DNA from: Fimbriimonadaceae bacterium
GTDB taxonomy: Bacteria; Armatimonadota; Fimbriimonadia; Fimbriimonadales; Fimbriimonadaceae
Length of the DNA stretch: 61,273 nucleotides
Direction: 5' to 3'
Assembly (NCBI GenBank): GCA_020847855.1
Contig: JADLBH010000004.1
Span: forward strand, 1-61,273
Part shown: one piece after another, positions 1 to 8,072 of the stretch
Position numbering within the stretch: position 1 is the first letter of the stretch
Layout: every line of letters begins with the position of its first letter
Program-made: the position numbers and the translations under genes
The notes under the pieces: generated by a model
The model's input: only the letters and a program-made list of their open reading frames with translations
Database searches by the model: none
What the model was told of the DNA's origin: nothing

Positions 1-84
1 GGCTTCGTCCGCGGAAAAAATGGCTTCGTCCGCGGAAAAAATGGCTTCGTCCGCGGAAAAAATGGCTTCGTCCGCGGAAAAAAT
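1..84. repeat. 21-bp tandem repeat, four copies
   Basis: Four perfect head-to-tail copies of a 21-bp unit (GGCTTCGTCCGCGGAAAAAA plus T) start at 1, 22, 43 and 64. A fifth copy diverges after five bases at 85. The array touches the window edge, so its real length is unknown. The unit contains the palindrome CCGCGG and a run of six A. Its length is a multiple of three, so one frame reads as a seven-residue repeat, but nothing downstream in that frame looks like a protein. It may be a minisatellite upstream of the gene at 262. Confidence 0.9.
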
Positions 85-261
85 GGCATCGAGTGGAGGA
101 ATCGAGGCGTTTCGCACGGCAAATGTCATGAAACCCGGTAGGAATACCGGCACTCGCACCCGGCTCGTGTGGAATGCCCCCCCTACGGCCCTGCAAGGCC
201 GGGGAAAAAGCAACATGCTTGGAAGCATCAAGACACTACCGAACCAGGAGGGCCGATAAAC
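85..261 (+). promoter_or_regulatory. Hairpin-rich leader upstream of the 262 gene
   Basis: Between the tandem repeat and the GTG at 262 there are three hairpins in a row. CCGGTA-GGAA-TACCGG at 135-150 has a six-pair perfect stem. GGCC-CTGCAA-GGCC at 187-200 can be extended by CCCC/GGGG around a bulge and is followed by five A. ATGCTT-GG-AAGCAT lies at 215-228. The last bases carry a good ribosome site (GGAGGG, about 7 nt before GTG). This looks like a structured 5' leader. I could not match it to a riboswitch class I know. Confidence 0.4.
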
Positions 262-897
262 GTGCCCAACAACTACTTCAGCCTCCCCGACGACCAGCTC
301 GCCGCCTGGCTGACAAACTTCAACACCGTGGCCGCTGCAAACGCGACCCCGCTCGGACTCGACCCTGCCGAGCTCACCCAGATCAGTAACGCGAAGACGA
401 ACTTCCAGAACGCACTGAACGCTAAGGTCGCCGCCTCCGCTACCGCGCTCGCCGCCACGAGCACGAAGAACCAGAACCGCGTGACCTCCCTTGCCACGAT
501 CCGCGTCTTTGTGAACGGATGGTACGCCGCCGGGAACGTCTCGGACAACCTGCTGCTCCAACTCGGCCTCGTGCCCCACGACCAGGGCGGCTCGTCCGTG
601 CCGGTCTTCGTCCCTGCCAACCTCGTCTGCAACCCTTGCAACGTAACGAACAAGCTGCAGTGGGGAAGAGCGGGCAACGCCGAGGGGACAAACTTCGTGA
701 TCGAGCAGATGCTGCCCGGCGGACAGTGGACGTACCTCGACTCCACCACGAAGACTCGCTACAGCGTACAGGACGCGGTTCCTGGCCAGCAGGTCAGCTA
801 CCGTGTATACTCGCAGCGCGGCAACGACAGGAGCGGATACAGCAACGTGGTAACGGCGTATGGAGGCGGCGGGGGGCAACAGCTCCAAGCGGCCTGA
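262..897 (+). CDS. Hypothetical protein with fibronectin III-like C-terminus
   Basis: This is a 211-residue protein of unknown function. GTG at 262 is chosen because AGGAGGG lies just upstream; the frame is open further 5' but has no better start. Residues 1-105 are rich in Ala, Asn and Thr and probably helical. Residues about 125-200 look like a beta-sandwich of the fibronectin III type, with KLQWGRA early, FVIEQ in the middle and VSYRVYSQRG late. A CNPCN pair could form a disulfide or bind metal. The tail is a Gly run followed by QLQAA. There is no clear signal peptide. A strong terminator follows at 920, so the gene is probably transcribed alone. Confidence 0.75.
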   Translation: MPNNYFSLPDDQLAAWLTNFNTVAAANATPLGLDPAELTQISNAKTNFQNALNAKVAASATALAATSTKNQNRVTSLATIRVFVNGWYAAGNVSDNLLLQLGLVPHDQGGSSVPVFVPANLVCNPCNVTNKLQWGRAGNAEGTNFVIEQMLPGGQWTYLDSTTKTRYSVQDAVPGQQVSYRVYSQRGNDRSGYSNVVTAYGGGGGQQLQAA

Positions 898-919
898 ACC
901 ATCCCTCGCCAGAACAAAG

Positions 920-944
920 CGGCGCCTCCTAGCAGGGGGCGCCG
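920..944 (+). terminator. Rho-independent terminator-like hairpin
   Basis: CGGCGCCTCCT pairs with AGGGGGCGCCG across an AGC loop, giving eleven pairs with one G-T wobble. It is followed by TTCGCGTTTCG rather than a clean T run. It starts 23 nt after the stop of the gene at 262 and separates it from the convergent gene that ends at 979. Confidence 0.7.
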
Positions 945-978
945 TTCGCGTTTCGGGGGGGTGTGCCGTGGCTCGGGC

Positions 979-2517
979 CTACCCGCCCTTGGCCATTTCG
1001 GCGATGAGCCGCAAAACGCTAGCGGCTTCACCGGCGACGGAGGCGTCCGGGTCTTGGGTGGTCCTTCGTAGGGCCGCGATCGCGGCGGGGCTGGGCTTAT
1101 AGCTGAGCCCGAACGCGGCCGCGGAACGAACGGCAGCCTCCTGGGTCGTGTCCTCCAGGAGTCCAATGAGGAACGCCTCCGCCTCGCCCTGTTGGGCGTA
1201 CGCCAGGGCGCGAAGGAGGTCGAGCCGAGCAGCCCTCGGGACCGAGGAGTCTCGAATCGCTGATCTTAACCGGGAGTTGATCTCGTTATCGGCGAACTGG
1301 AGCGCGGCAGCAAGGATCGCGCCGTCTCTTTCATAGGGCTCAATGCCAAGCTGTGACTTCTTTCGATCGGCAAGAACACGAGCGATCTGGTCACTAAGCC
1401 ATTCCCGACACTTGTGCGTCTGGAGAGAGGCAAGAATGGGAAGAAACTCAAGAGGATTGGCAAGGTCTTCGCGCGAGAGGATTGCTAGAATCCTATCGTC
1501 ACCGACAAGGGCCATGGCAAGGAGAGCCCCGTGCTCGGTCTGCCCAAGAAACGTCCAGACGTCTCTGTGGCTAATGGGTAAGGACGCCCGCTCGAAGAGG
1601 GCGTCCCTTGCGGACTTCGTGCGTAAGGTCTGGAGCGCGGCCTGGACGGCGTGGGCTCCCCAGAGTTTCTTCGTCGCGTCCCATTCTTGGAACCAAGGGC
1701 TGACCGCGAGGACGGCAGCGTTCCGTACTTCGGGGTGGGGGTCGGCGAGGCCCTGCCCAACGATCCCGATCGCCTCCGGGAGGCTCGCGACCTTGGTCTG
1801 CGAGTAGGCGAGCCGGCCCAGTTCGGGCAGCGCGAGGGCACGGACCCAAGGGTCGCGGTCCCTAGCTGCCTGCACATACTCGTCTATCGTCGTCCCCGTG
1901 CCTCGCTGCACCCTTTTCAGGGCTTCGCGCCGGACCTCGACCCTGGGATGGGTGAAGGCGAAGACACGGGTCTCTCCCGGATAGGCGGCGAGCCTCCCTG
2001 CTGCGCGACCATAGACGATAGGATCGGGGTCAAAGCTCGCCTTTCGCCACTCTCCGATGTCGTCTAACTGCGTAAGGGCCGCGACCCGTGCGGGGGCGGA
2101 CGGGTGGTGGATGTGCTTCCTGATCTCCGCCATGCCCGGCGCCCCGAGCTCGCGCAGCATGGGGAAGACGGTGGGGGTTCCTGCCTCGGCGTATTCGGTA
2201 AGGATGGGCCAGGCCGCATCCGGGAAGCGGCGAGCGGACCAAAGCGCGATGTACGTGATTCGTGGGTCGGGGTCGGCAAAGAGTCGGACGAGTCGAGCGG
2301 CGAACCGGGGCTCGCCGGTGTTGAAAAGGACTAGGTTCGCGGCATGGCGCTCTTTGGGGTCCGCGCTCGTGAGCATCTGGGCGAAGGCTGGGCCGGCCTC
2401 TCCGCCATCGAGGTAGGCGTCCACGGCGTGGGCGACGGTTGCGCCGTCCTGGATCGGGCCGCGGGGCCTCGCTTGCGGGGCCGCCGCGATGAGGAGCGCC
2501 ATGGATGCGATGCTCAT
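979..2517 (-). CDS. Secreted HEAT-repeat protein
   Basis: This 512-residue protein begins with a short hydrophobic segment (MSIASMALLIAAAP) that could be a signal peptide. The rest is a solenoid of HEAT or PBS-lyase-type repeats. Repeating units include LFADPDPRITYIALWSARRF, FTHPRVEVRREALKRV, ARDRDPWVRALALPELG and LADPHPEVRNAAVLAV, and the C-terminal unit reads TQDPDASVAGEAASVLRLI. Such scaffolds usually mediate protein contacts; no catalytic domain is visible. It diverges from the ankyrin-repeat gene at 2590, so two repeat-scaffold genes sit back to back. Confidence 0.8.
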   Translation of the reverse strand: MSIASMALLIAAAPQARPRGPIQDGATVAHAVDAYLDGGEAGPAFAQMLTSADPKERHAANLVLFNTGEPRFAARLVRLFADPDPRITYIALWSARRFPDAAWPILTEYAEAGTPTVFPMLRELGAPGMAEIRKHIHHPSAPARVAALTQLDDIGEWRKASFDPDPIVYGRAAGRLAAYPGETRVFAFTHPRVEVRREALKRVQRGTGTTIDEYVQAARDRDPWVRALALPELGRLAYSQTKVASLPEAIGIVGQGLADPHPEVRNAAVLAVSPWFQEWDATKKLWGAHAVQAALQTLRTKSARDALFERASLPISHRDVWTFLGQTEHGALLAMALVGDDRILAILSREDLANPLEFLPILASLQTHKCREWLSDQIARVLADRKKSQLGIEPYERDGAILAAALQFADNEINSRLRSAIRDSSVPRAARLDLLRALAYAQQGEAEAFLIGLLEDTTQEAAVRSAAAFGLSYKPSPAAIAALRRTTQDPDASVAGEAASVLRLIAEMAKGG

Positions 2518-2589
2518 AAGGATAGGGACGGTTGTAAACGCGGGGCGTTCCTCTTCGGCGCGCCGCTCGTCTGAGGGTTAGGTGATGCG

Positions 2590-3507
2590 GTGAGGCGGGT
2601 CATGGCTTGGATCGGGGCGTCCCTTTTGTTCCCGGTCGCGTTAGGGCAGGATGTCCAGACGGCGGAGCAGGCCGTGAGCCGGCTTGCCTACGTGGGCGAC
2701 GCGGCAGGTGTTCGCTCCTTGATCGGGCACCTTGACCCGGAGCGGCGCAGCAGCCTCGCCTCCCTGGCCCTGGAGCGCTTCCTTTACGGTGGTCCGGTAA
2801 CGGGGCAGACCGATACCTTCGTCCCCGCGATGCTGGAGCTCGGTGCCCAGCCGCAGCGCGAGGTCCCTGAGAACTACGCCTCGAACGCTGTGTTGCAAGC
2901 GGTCTCCAAGGCGAACGCTCGCGCTTTGGAGATCTTTGCCCTCGCCGGTGTGCCATTGCGGGAGTGCCGGACGTATCGCGGGAGCATCGGCTCCTTGGCG
3001 GCTCTCTTGTGCGGGAGCGACGACCACGGCGAGAAGTGGTTCTACTACGAGCCGTGGACGATCAGCCTGACGGAGACGACGTCCAAGGATCGTTCCCGCG
3101 CGGCGGCCCGTGTGGAGGGCAAGCGCAGCACCGTGGAGGTTCTGCTCCGCGCCGGGGCCGACCCGATGGCCGCCGACCTCGAGACGGGGGCGATCGCCTT
3201 CCACCGTGCCTGCTACTGGGGCGAGGCGGGAATGGTCCGCGCGATGCTGGCGCACGGGGCCGACCCTGCCTTCCGCCGTGCCCCGTATGGGAGCGGGCCG
3301 GACAAGGGCTATGTCTTCTACGATTGGGACGCGCTGCACGTCACGGCCTTGCGGAACTCACCAGGGAACGCCGAGGTCGCGACCGTGCTCCTGGAGGCGG
3401 GGGCCGACCCCGACGCGCGGGACTCTTCGGGCGAGACCGCGCTCGACCTCGCCCGGCGGAAGGGCCACGTGCTCGTGGCGAAAGCCTTGCGGGGCGCTAG
3501 TCCATAG
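2590..3507 (+). CDS. Secreted ankyrin-repeat protein
   Basis: This 305-residue protein starts at GTG 2590, with MRRVMAWIGASLLFPVALGQ as a likely signal peptide cleaved after LGQ. Ankyrin units are clearest in the C-terminal half: STVEVLLRAGADPMAADLET, GMVRAMLAHGADPAFR and EVATVLLEAGADPDARDSSG followed by ETALDLARRKGH. The N-terminal third looks like divergent ankyrin repeats. Its function is probably binding rather than catalysis. Its last 11 nt overlap, tail to tail, the end of the E1 dehydrogenase gene. Confidence 0.8.
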   Translation: MRRVMAWIGASLLFPVALGQDVQTAEQAVSRLAYVGDAAGVRSLIGHLDPERRSSLASLALERFLYGGPVTGQTDTFVPAMLELGAQPQREVPENYASNAVLQAVSKANARALEIFALAGVPLRECRTYRGSIGSLAALLCGSDDHGEKWFYYEPWTISLTETTSKDRSRAAARVEGKRSTVEVLLRAGADPMAADLETGAIAFHRACYWGEAGMVRAMLAHGADPAFRRAPYGSGPDKGYVFYDWDALHVTALRNSPGNAEVATVLLEAGADPDARDSSGETALDLARRKGHVLVAKALRGASP

Positions 3508-5464
3508 CGGCGCGGCAGGCCTCGACAAGCTCGTCTACCGAGACGAGGGCCTCGAACTCATAGGCGGGGTGAAATCCGATATGGACGTCGGGCCGGCTCA
3601 GGAGGCGCGGGGCGGACCAAAGCAGCGAGAACCACTCCTGGCGGTCGGTGATCTCGCTCACCACGGCCTGGCCAAAGCCGCAGGTCCGGGTGTCCTCTTG
3701 CACGACGACCAACCGCCCGGTCTTTCGGAGCGACTCGACGACGGTCTCGTAGTCGCAAGGGACGAGCGAGCGGAGATCAACGACCTCGAGGGAGACCTCG
3801 CCCTGGAGCTTTTCGGCGGCCTGCTCGGCAAGGTGGACGGTGTTGCCCCAACCCACGACGGTGACGTCGGACCCTTCGCGGACGACCTTGGCCTTGCCGA
3901 AGGGGAGCGGCTCGACCTTCTCGACGTCCCTGCGGACGCGGAAGACGTGCTTGGGCACGAGGACGAAGCAGGGGTCATCGGACTGGATCGCGGTCCAGAA
4001 GAGCCCGGCGGCGTCCTCCGGGGTCGAGGGGACGGCGACCTTGATGCCGGGAAGGCTGCACAGCCAAGACTCGTTGGACTGTGAGTGCCAGAGGCTGCCC
4101 CCCCCGAAGTATGCGCCGTAAGGTGCATAGACGACCATGCTGGTTGACCAGCCTCCAAAGCTCCTCCAGCGCGTGGTGCTGAGGTTGGTGACGATCTGGT
4201 TCCAGGCGGGGCAGATGAAGTCCACAAACTGGAGCTCGAAGACCGGCTTCATGCCATAGGCACACATGCCGACGCCGACGCCGACGATCGTGGCCTCGGC
4301 GAGGGGGGAGTTGAAGACCTGTTTGGGGAAGGTCTCGCTCAGTCCCTTGGTCATGCCGAAGACGCCGCCCTTGGGATCTTCGATGTCCTCGCCGAAGAAG
4401 ATGACGTTCGGATCCTCTTCCAGGGCTTTGTTGAAGGTCTTGTTGATGGCGTCCACCATGGTGACGCTTCCTGGTTCGAGGGGGGGCTTCTCGGCCTTTC
4501 GCTCCTCGCCCCAGCAGTGGAGGAAGAGCTCGCTGCTGCGCGGGTCCTCGGCCTGTTCGGCCCGGTCGTACTCGTCGCGGACTTCGAGGGCGATCTCTTC
4601 TCCGAGCTTCTCGTAGGCGGCTTGGGTGAGCTCGCCTTTGGCGATGAGCTCGTCGGCGAGGAGCTTGATGGGGTCGCGCTCGAACATGGCGTCAATGTCG
4701 GCTTGGTCCCGATATACGCGGTGGTCGTCGCTGGAGGTGTGGCTGGAGAGGCGGTCGAGGTCGGCCCAGACAAGGGTGGGCCCTTCGCCCGCTCGCGCCT
4801 TGGCGTAGGCGTCTTCTGCGACCTTGCGGACGTTTTCGACGTATCGTGCGTCGGTCTTGACGACAAGATCCTCGCTGAGCACTCCGCGAAGGTTCAGTGC
4901 CATGAACTTTTCAGTGGGGGTGCTGATGCCGTACTTGTTGTCCTCGATGACGAGGACGAGGGGGAGCTTCTCCTGGACGGCGAACGCCCAGGCCTCATAG
5001 AACTCTCCTTGGCGCATGGCGGCGTCGCCCACGGTGGCGAGCGTGACCTCGCCCTTGTCTGCGAGCTTCATGGCCCAGGCGGTGCCAGCGGCGGGGATGA
5101 GGCCACCCCCTGTGGGGGTGCAGACGCTCACGATGTTGTGCTCTCGGCTGCTATAGTGGCCGGGCCTCTGGCGTCCGCCGCTGCTGCTCTCGCGCTTTGC
5201 GAAGTAGGCGAGGGCGAGCTCGTAGTTGGTGAGCCCTCGGGCTAGCATGATGGCGCGGTCGCGGTAGTATGGGTAGAGGAAGTCGTTCTTGCCGAGGCCG
5301 AAGGCGAGCATCCCGAGCGCCTCGTGGCCCGTCCCGCCGACATGGAACCAGCCTTTGCTCTGCCGGAGCAGGATGGCTTCACGCTTGTCCCCTTCGCGAC
5401 AGCTCATCATGAGGCGAAGGTAGTCGAGCTTGTTCATGGTTCGGGGGGTGTTGGCGAGAGACAT
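3497..5464 (-). CDS. Fused alpha/beta E1 subunit of a 2-oxoacid dehydrogenase
   Basis: This 655-residue thiamine-diphosphate enzyme carries the alpha and beta chains of E1 in one polypeptide. Residues 1-340 are the alpha part: the ThDP/Mg motif runs from GDAAMRQGEF (146-155) to EDNKYGIST (about 174-182). Residues about 345-655 are the beta part: VIFFGEDIEDPKGGVFG, NSPLAEATIVGVGVGMCAYG and the transketolase C-terminal domain from about 520. It should decarboxylate pyruvate or branched-chain 2-oxoacids and pass the acyl group to an E2 lipoyl protein. No E2 or E3 gene is in the window, so the substrate is open. ATG 5464 has GGAG seven nt upstream and a TAGAAT box at 5487. Confidence 0.9.
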   Translation of the reverse strand: MSLANTPRTMNKLDYLRLMMSCREGDKREAILLRQSKGWFHVGGTGHEALGMLAFGLGKNDFLYPYYRDRAIMLARGLTNYELALAYFAKRESSSGGRQRPGHYSSREHNIVSVCTPTGGGLIPAAGTAWAMKLADKGEVTLATVGDAAMRQGEFYEAWAFAVQEKLPLVLVIEDNKYGISTPTEKFMALNLRGVLSEDLVVKTDARYVENVRKVAEDAYAKARAGEGPTLVWADLDRLSSHTSSDDHRVYRDQADIDAMFERDPIKLLADELIAKGELTQAAYEKLGEEIALEVRDEYDRAEQAEDPRSSELFLHCWGEERKAEKPPLEPGSVTMVDAINKTFNKALEEDPNVIFFGEDIEDPKGGVFGMTKGLSETFPKQVFNSPLAEATIVGVGVGMCAYGMKPVFELQFVDFICPAWNQIVTNLSTTRWRSFGGWSTSMVVYAPYGAYFGGGSLWHSQSNESWLCSLPGIKVAVPSTPEDAAGLFWTAIQSDDPCFVLVPKHVFRVRRDVEKVEPLPFGKAKVVREGSDVTVVGWGNTVHLAEQAAEKLQGEVSLEVVDLRSLVPCDYETVVESLRKTGRLVVVQEDTRTCGFGQAVVSEITDRQEWFSLLWSAPRLLSRPDVHIGFHPAYEFEALVSVDELVEACRAAMD

Positions 5465-5486
5465 CTTTGGCTCCGGTCTGAGAACG

Positions 5487-5492
5487 ATTCTA
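5487..5492 (-). promoter_or_regulatory. Putative -10 element for the E1 gene
   Basis: TAGAAT on the minus strand ends 22 nt before the ATG at 5464, leaving room for a short leader with the ribosome site GGAG. I see no convincing -35 element. Confidence 0.4.
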
Positions 5493-5605
5493 TCCCGGAT
5501 CGGTCCGCTCGGGTGGGCGAAGGTCGGTCGGAAGGGCGCGACCGCGTAGGTCGGGGTCTCGGAGTCGGGTTTTCGCGGGTTCGGCTAGCCGCTTGAGATA
5601 TGTTT

Positions 5606-5611
5606 TAGAAT
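5606..5611 (+). promoter_or_regulatory. Putative leaderless -10 element
   Basis: TAGAAT is followed by only six bases (TGTGAC) before the ATG at 5618. Transcription from it would start at or within a base or two of the start codon. There is no Shine-Dalgarno sequence in that gap. It belongs to a group of similarly placed TANNNT boxes in this window. Confidence 0.45.
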
Positions 5612-5617
5612 TGTGAC

Positions 5618-7276
5618 ATGATACGCCTCATGCCCCCACGGCTTTTACACCTCTTTGCGTTGCTTCCCGTTCTGTCCCTTTCCGGCTCGGCTCTCGCGCT
5701 GGACGAGTTTCGCTTCCGCGAGGACATGTTCGACTTTGACCAGAAGCGAAACGGGCTCCCCTCGCACGAAGGAGTGCCGGGGGCGATGTACTGCGTACCC
5801 ACCAGCTTCACCAACATTTGCGCGTACTTCGCGGCCAACGGGATGCCGAACATGCTCAACGGCGCCAACCCGAACAGCCACACCGAGATCACCGACCTCA
5901 TCTTCGTGCTCGGGGTGCTGATGCACACGGACGCGGAAACGGGGACGCACGGGTCGTTCAATACCGAGTCGGGGTGGGTGGACAGCAAGACTTCGAAGCT
6001 CGTTTGCTTCGGGAACTTTGGCCCGTCCAGCACGTGGGGCTACAAGACGATTATGAACCAGTTCCGGTCCGGGGCTATGGTGCGCATGGGCTACGGGCGC
6101 TATGCCAACGTGAACGGGACTTGGTTCCGAGTCGGAGGGCACAGTGTCACCATGGCGGGCCACGGGAGGTTCGATTCTGGTAGCCAGCAGGACTACTTCT
6201 TGGTCATGGACCCAGCCTCCGACGATGACAACTACGGAACCCAGGGGCAATTCTGGTACGCCCAGAAGGAAACTAGCAACATCACGTTGAACACGAACGA
6301 CCATGGCCCGATCACCCATGCCCGGTACACGAACTGGGACGGCCCGAACGGGAACAACCGAGCCTTGGTGGACGGGATGACGTGCTTCTATCCCGCCTAC
6401 GCAGGCTGGACCGCACCGAACCTGGACGGGACGAACTTCCACATTCACTTCCAATACATGCCAGGGGACACGGTGGAGTTCCCCATGGACTACTCGTTCA
6501 ACGCGGTGGGGGACGTTCGGGACTGGTGCTTCGACCCGATGGAGTTCGGCGTCTGCTGGGTGGACTCCAGCGGTGGCGTCCATAAGCACGATGTTGCGAC
6601 AGGGGACGAGACCCTTCTCTTCACGAGTTCGTCAGTTCGGCAGGTTGCCATCGGGGGCCCGAACCAAGACGTCTACCTTCTCCGCACCTCCTTGGGCTTT
6701 GACACCGTCACACGGATCCGCCGCGATGGCGGGGCGACGGTGACGAAGACGCTTCCTGGCCGCGCCCTCGCAATAGACGTGGATGAGGTCACCGGCGGGG
6801 TGGTTGCTTTGAACAGTAACGGCTCGAGCACGACCGCATTCGACGCCGATTTCAAGACATCGAGGCAGGAGACGTTCCGGAGCCTCGGCTTGGCCGATCC
6901 GATTCTCCTGGGCGGTGGCGCGACGCTGTTCTCCGTGGACTCGGACACCGGCGACTATCTCGTGGCTGTGGAAGGTGGGCAAAGCTGGACGCGCTATCGC
7001 AAGCACGGGTCGCAAAGGTTTGGTGTTCGCGTCAACGTCTCCCTGCCGGGCGGGCTCATGGCCATGACCCCTGGGCCGCAAAGGACGATGTTCCTGCAAG
7101 ACGACAATCGGGCGCTGCACGTCTACGACTCTTCGGGGAATGTACTCCGGACCGAGTTTAGCGGCTATCAGCCGGGAGGGGCGTTCCAACTCGTGAAGTC
7201 CTTCCGAGCCTACCGCCCAGGCGAGATGCTCGGTAGCGGCTGGGACAACGTCCTGCCCATCGGGAACGAGCCCTAA
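5618..7276 (+). CDS. Secreted papain-fold (C39-like) protein with beta-propeller-like C-terminus
   Basis: This 552-residue protein has a signal peptide (LLHLFALLPVLSLSGSALA). Residues about 25-240 carry a Cys-His-Asp arrangement typical of C39-like papain folds: Cys in AMYCVPTSFTNI (about 53), His in VGGHSVTMAGH (about 172) and Asp in LVMDPASDDDN. Residues about 280-552 are beta-rich, with repeating units such as GGPNQDVYLLRTS and ALHVYDSSGN, suggesting a propeller. It could be an exported peptidase or an inactive binding relative; the pairing with a propeller is inferred from pattern only. A second ATG four codons in is an alternative start. Confidence 0.7.
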   Translation: MIRLMPPRLLHLFALLPVLSLSGSALALDEFRFREDMFDFDQKRNGLPSHEGVPGAMYCVPTSFTNICAYFAANGMPNMLNGANPNSHTEITDLIFVLGVLMHTDAETGTHGSFNTESGWVDSKTSKLVCFGNFGPSSTWGYKTIMNQFRSGAMVRMGYGRYANVNGTWFRVGGHSVTMAGHGRFDSGSQQDYFLVMDPASDDDNYGTQGQFWYAQKETSNITLNTNDHGPITHARYTNWDGPNGNNRALVDGMTCFYPAYAGWTAPNLDGTNFHIHFQYMPGDTVEFPMDYSFNAVGDVRDWCFDPMEFGVCWVDSSGGVHKHDVATGDETLLFTSSSVRQVAIGGPNQDVYLLRTSLGFDTVTRIRRDGGATVTKTLPGRALAIDVDEVTGGVVALNSNGSSTTAFDADFKTSRQETFRSLGLADPILLGGGATLFSVDSDTGDYLVAVEGGQSWTRYRKHGSQRFGVRVNVSLPGGLMAMTPGPQRTMFLQDDNRALHVYDSSGNVLRTEFSGYQPGGAFQLVKSFRAYRPGEMLGSGWDNVLPIGNEP

Positions 7277-7536
7277 GCGACGTGCGCAGCCTTGGGGTCT
7301 TCGACCGCAGGGCTCGCGCGTCGGTCGCACCTGCGGTGCTCCGGCTCCACGGGGGTGCGAGTAGGCCCCCCGGTGGGCTAGGGCCGAGAAATGATATTGC
7401 GCTCGCGCGGCCAATCGTTTGAAACACGGGTTGTGCCGGCGAACCCGGTGGTGCGCTACGTCTCGCTCGGGCCCGAGGGCAAGCAGGGCAGATAGGGCGT
7501 CGAGGGGGTGGGCCGTTGTATCGGGTGAGGGTGGCG
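7277..7536. other. Intergenic region without a recognised feature
   Basis: These 260 bases lie between the convergent ends of the C39-like gene and the gene at 7537-8037. They are GC-rich with short inverted repeats, for example CTCGGGCCCGAG near 7466. I see no terminator with a T run and no convincing coding frame. Confidence 0.4.
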
Positions 7537-8037
7537 CTACTCGGCGGGGACTTCTACGATCTTGCCTGCGACGGTGATCGCCATCGCGCCCGGCTCCGGT
7601 ATTCCGGTGTCCGCCTTCTCGCTCGCGGACTCGAAGACCAGGACGGTCGCGGGATCGAGGTCCTTCGGGTACTTGCCGAGGACGGCCTCGTTCAGCCGGT
7701 AGCGCTTCGCGTCGCTCCCGACGGGGACGAGCTTCTTCTTCGCCTCCTCCTCGCTGAGGTCCCTGGTCTTCAGACGGAGCATCGCGGCCGACTCCCAGTC
7801 CGCGGTGGGCAGCGCACCGTCGCTCTCGGCGACGAGCATTAGCGCCTTGTGGATCGCCTTCAGGTTCCCCTCGCGGTCCGGGTGGTACTCGCGCTGTTCG
7901 ACCTCCGAGAAGGCACCCGCCTTGGCCAAGTCGAGGGCCGCGCTCCCGACCTGGTAGAGCCACCACGCAGCGCCTGCTCCCAGCCCGAGGCCGATGACGA
8001 GCACAGCGAACTTGGCCCATCTCGGCAACTTTCGCAT
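7537..8037 (-). CDS. Single-pass membrane protein of unknown function
   Basis: This protein has 166 residues. ATG at 8037 is chosen because GGGGGAG lies five nt upstream; the frame is open 11 codons further but without a ribosome site. Residues about 6-30 (WAKFAVLVIGLGLGAGAAWW) form one transmembrane anchor. The remainder is soluble with charged helices (ALMLVAESDGALPTADWES) and a small beta-rich end. The phrase SDGALPTADWES recalls the pseudopilin-like substrate tails seen in many uncharacterised proteins, but this is only a resemblance. It is divergent from the PLP enzyme gene at 8073. Confidence 0.65.
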   Translation of the reverse strand: MRKLPRWAKFAVLVIGLGLGAGAAWWLYQVGSAALDLAKAGAFSEVEQREYHPDREGNLKAIHKALMLVAESDGALPTADWESAAMLRLKTRDLSEEEAKKKLVPVGSDAKRYRLNEAVLGKYPKDLDPATVLVFESASEKADTGIPEPGAMAITVAGKIVEVPAE

Positions 8038-8072
8038 GTCTCCCCCATTATGGAAGAGGTAGAAGCGCAAGG

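Noticed and set aside
20-259. Reading frame encoding repeats of a seven-residue unit (MASSAEK)
   Set aside because: It is open only because the 21-bp repeat is a multiple of three. The downstream part is not protein-like and the gene at 262 has the ribosome site.
85-261. c-di-GMP, cobalamin or TPP riboswitch
   Set aside because: The conserved core sequences of these classes are absent although hairpins are present.
6632-8020. Long minus-strand open frame over the C39-like gene and intergenic region
   Set aside because: It is an Arg/Pro/Gly-rich antisense frame typical of GC-rich DNA, overlapping two better supported genes.
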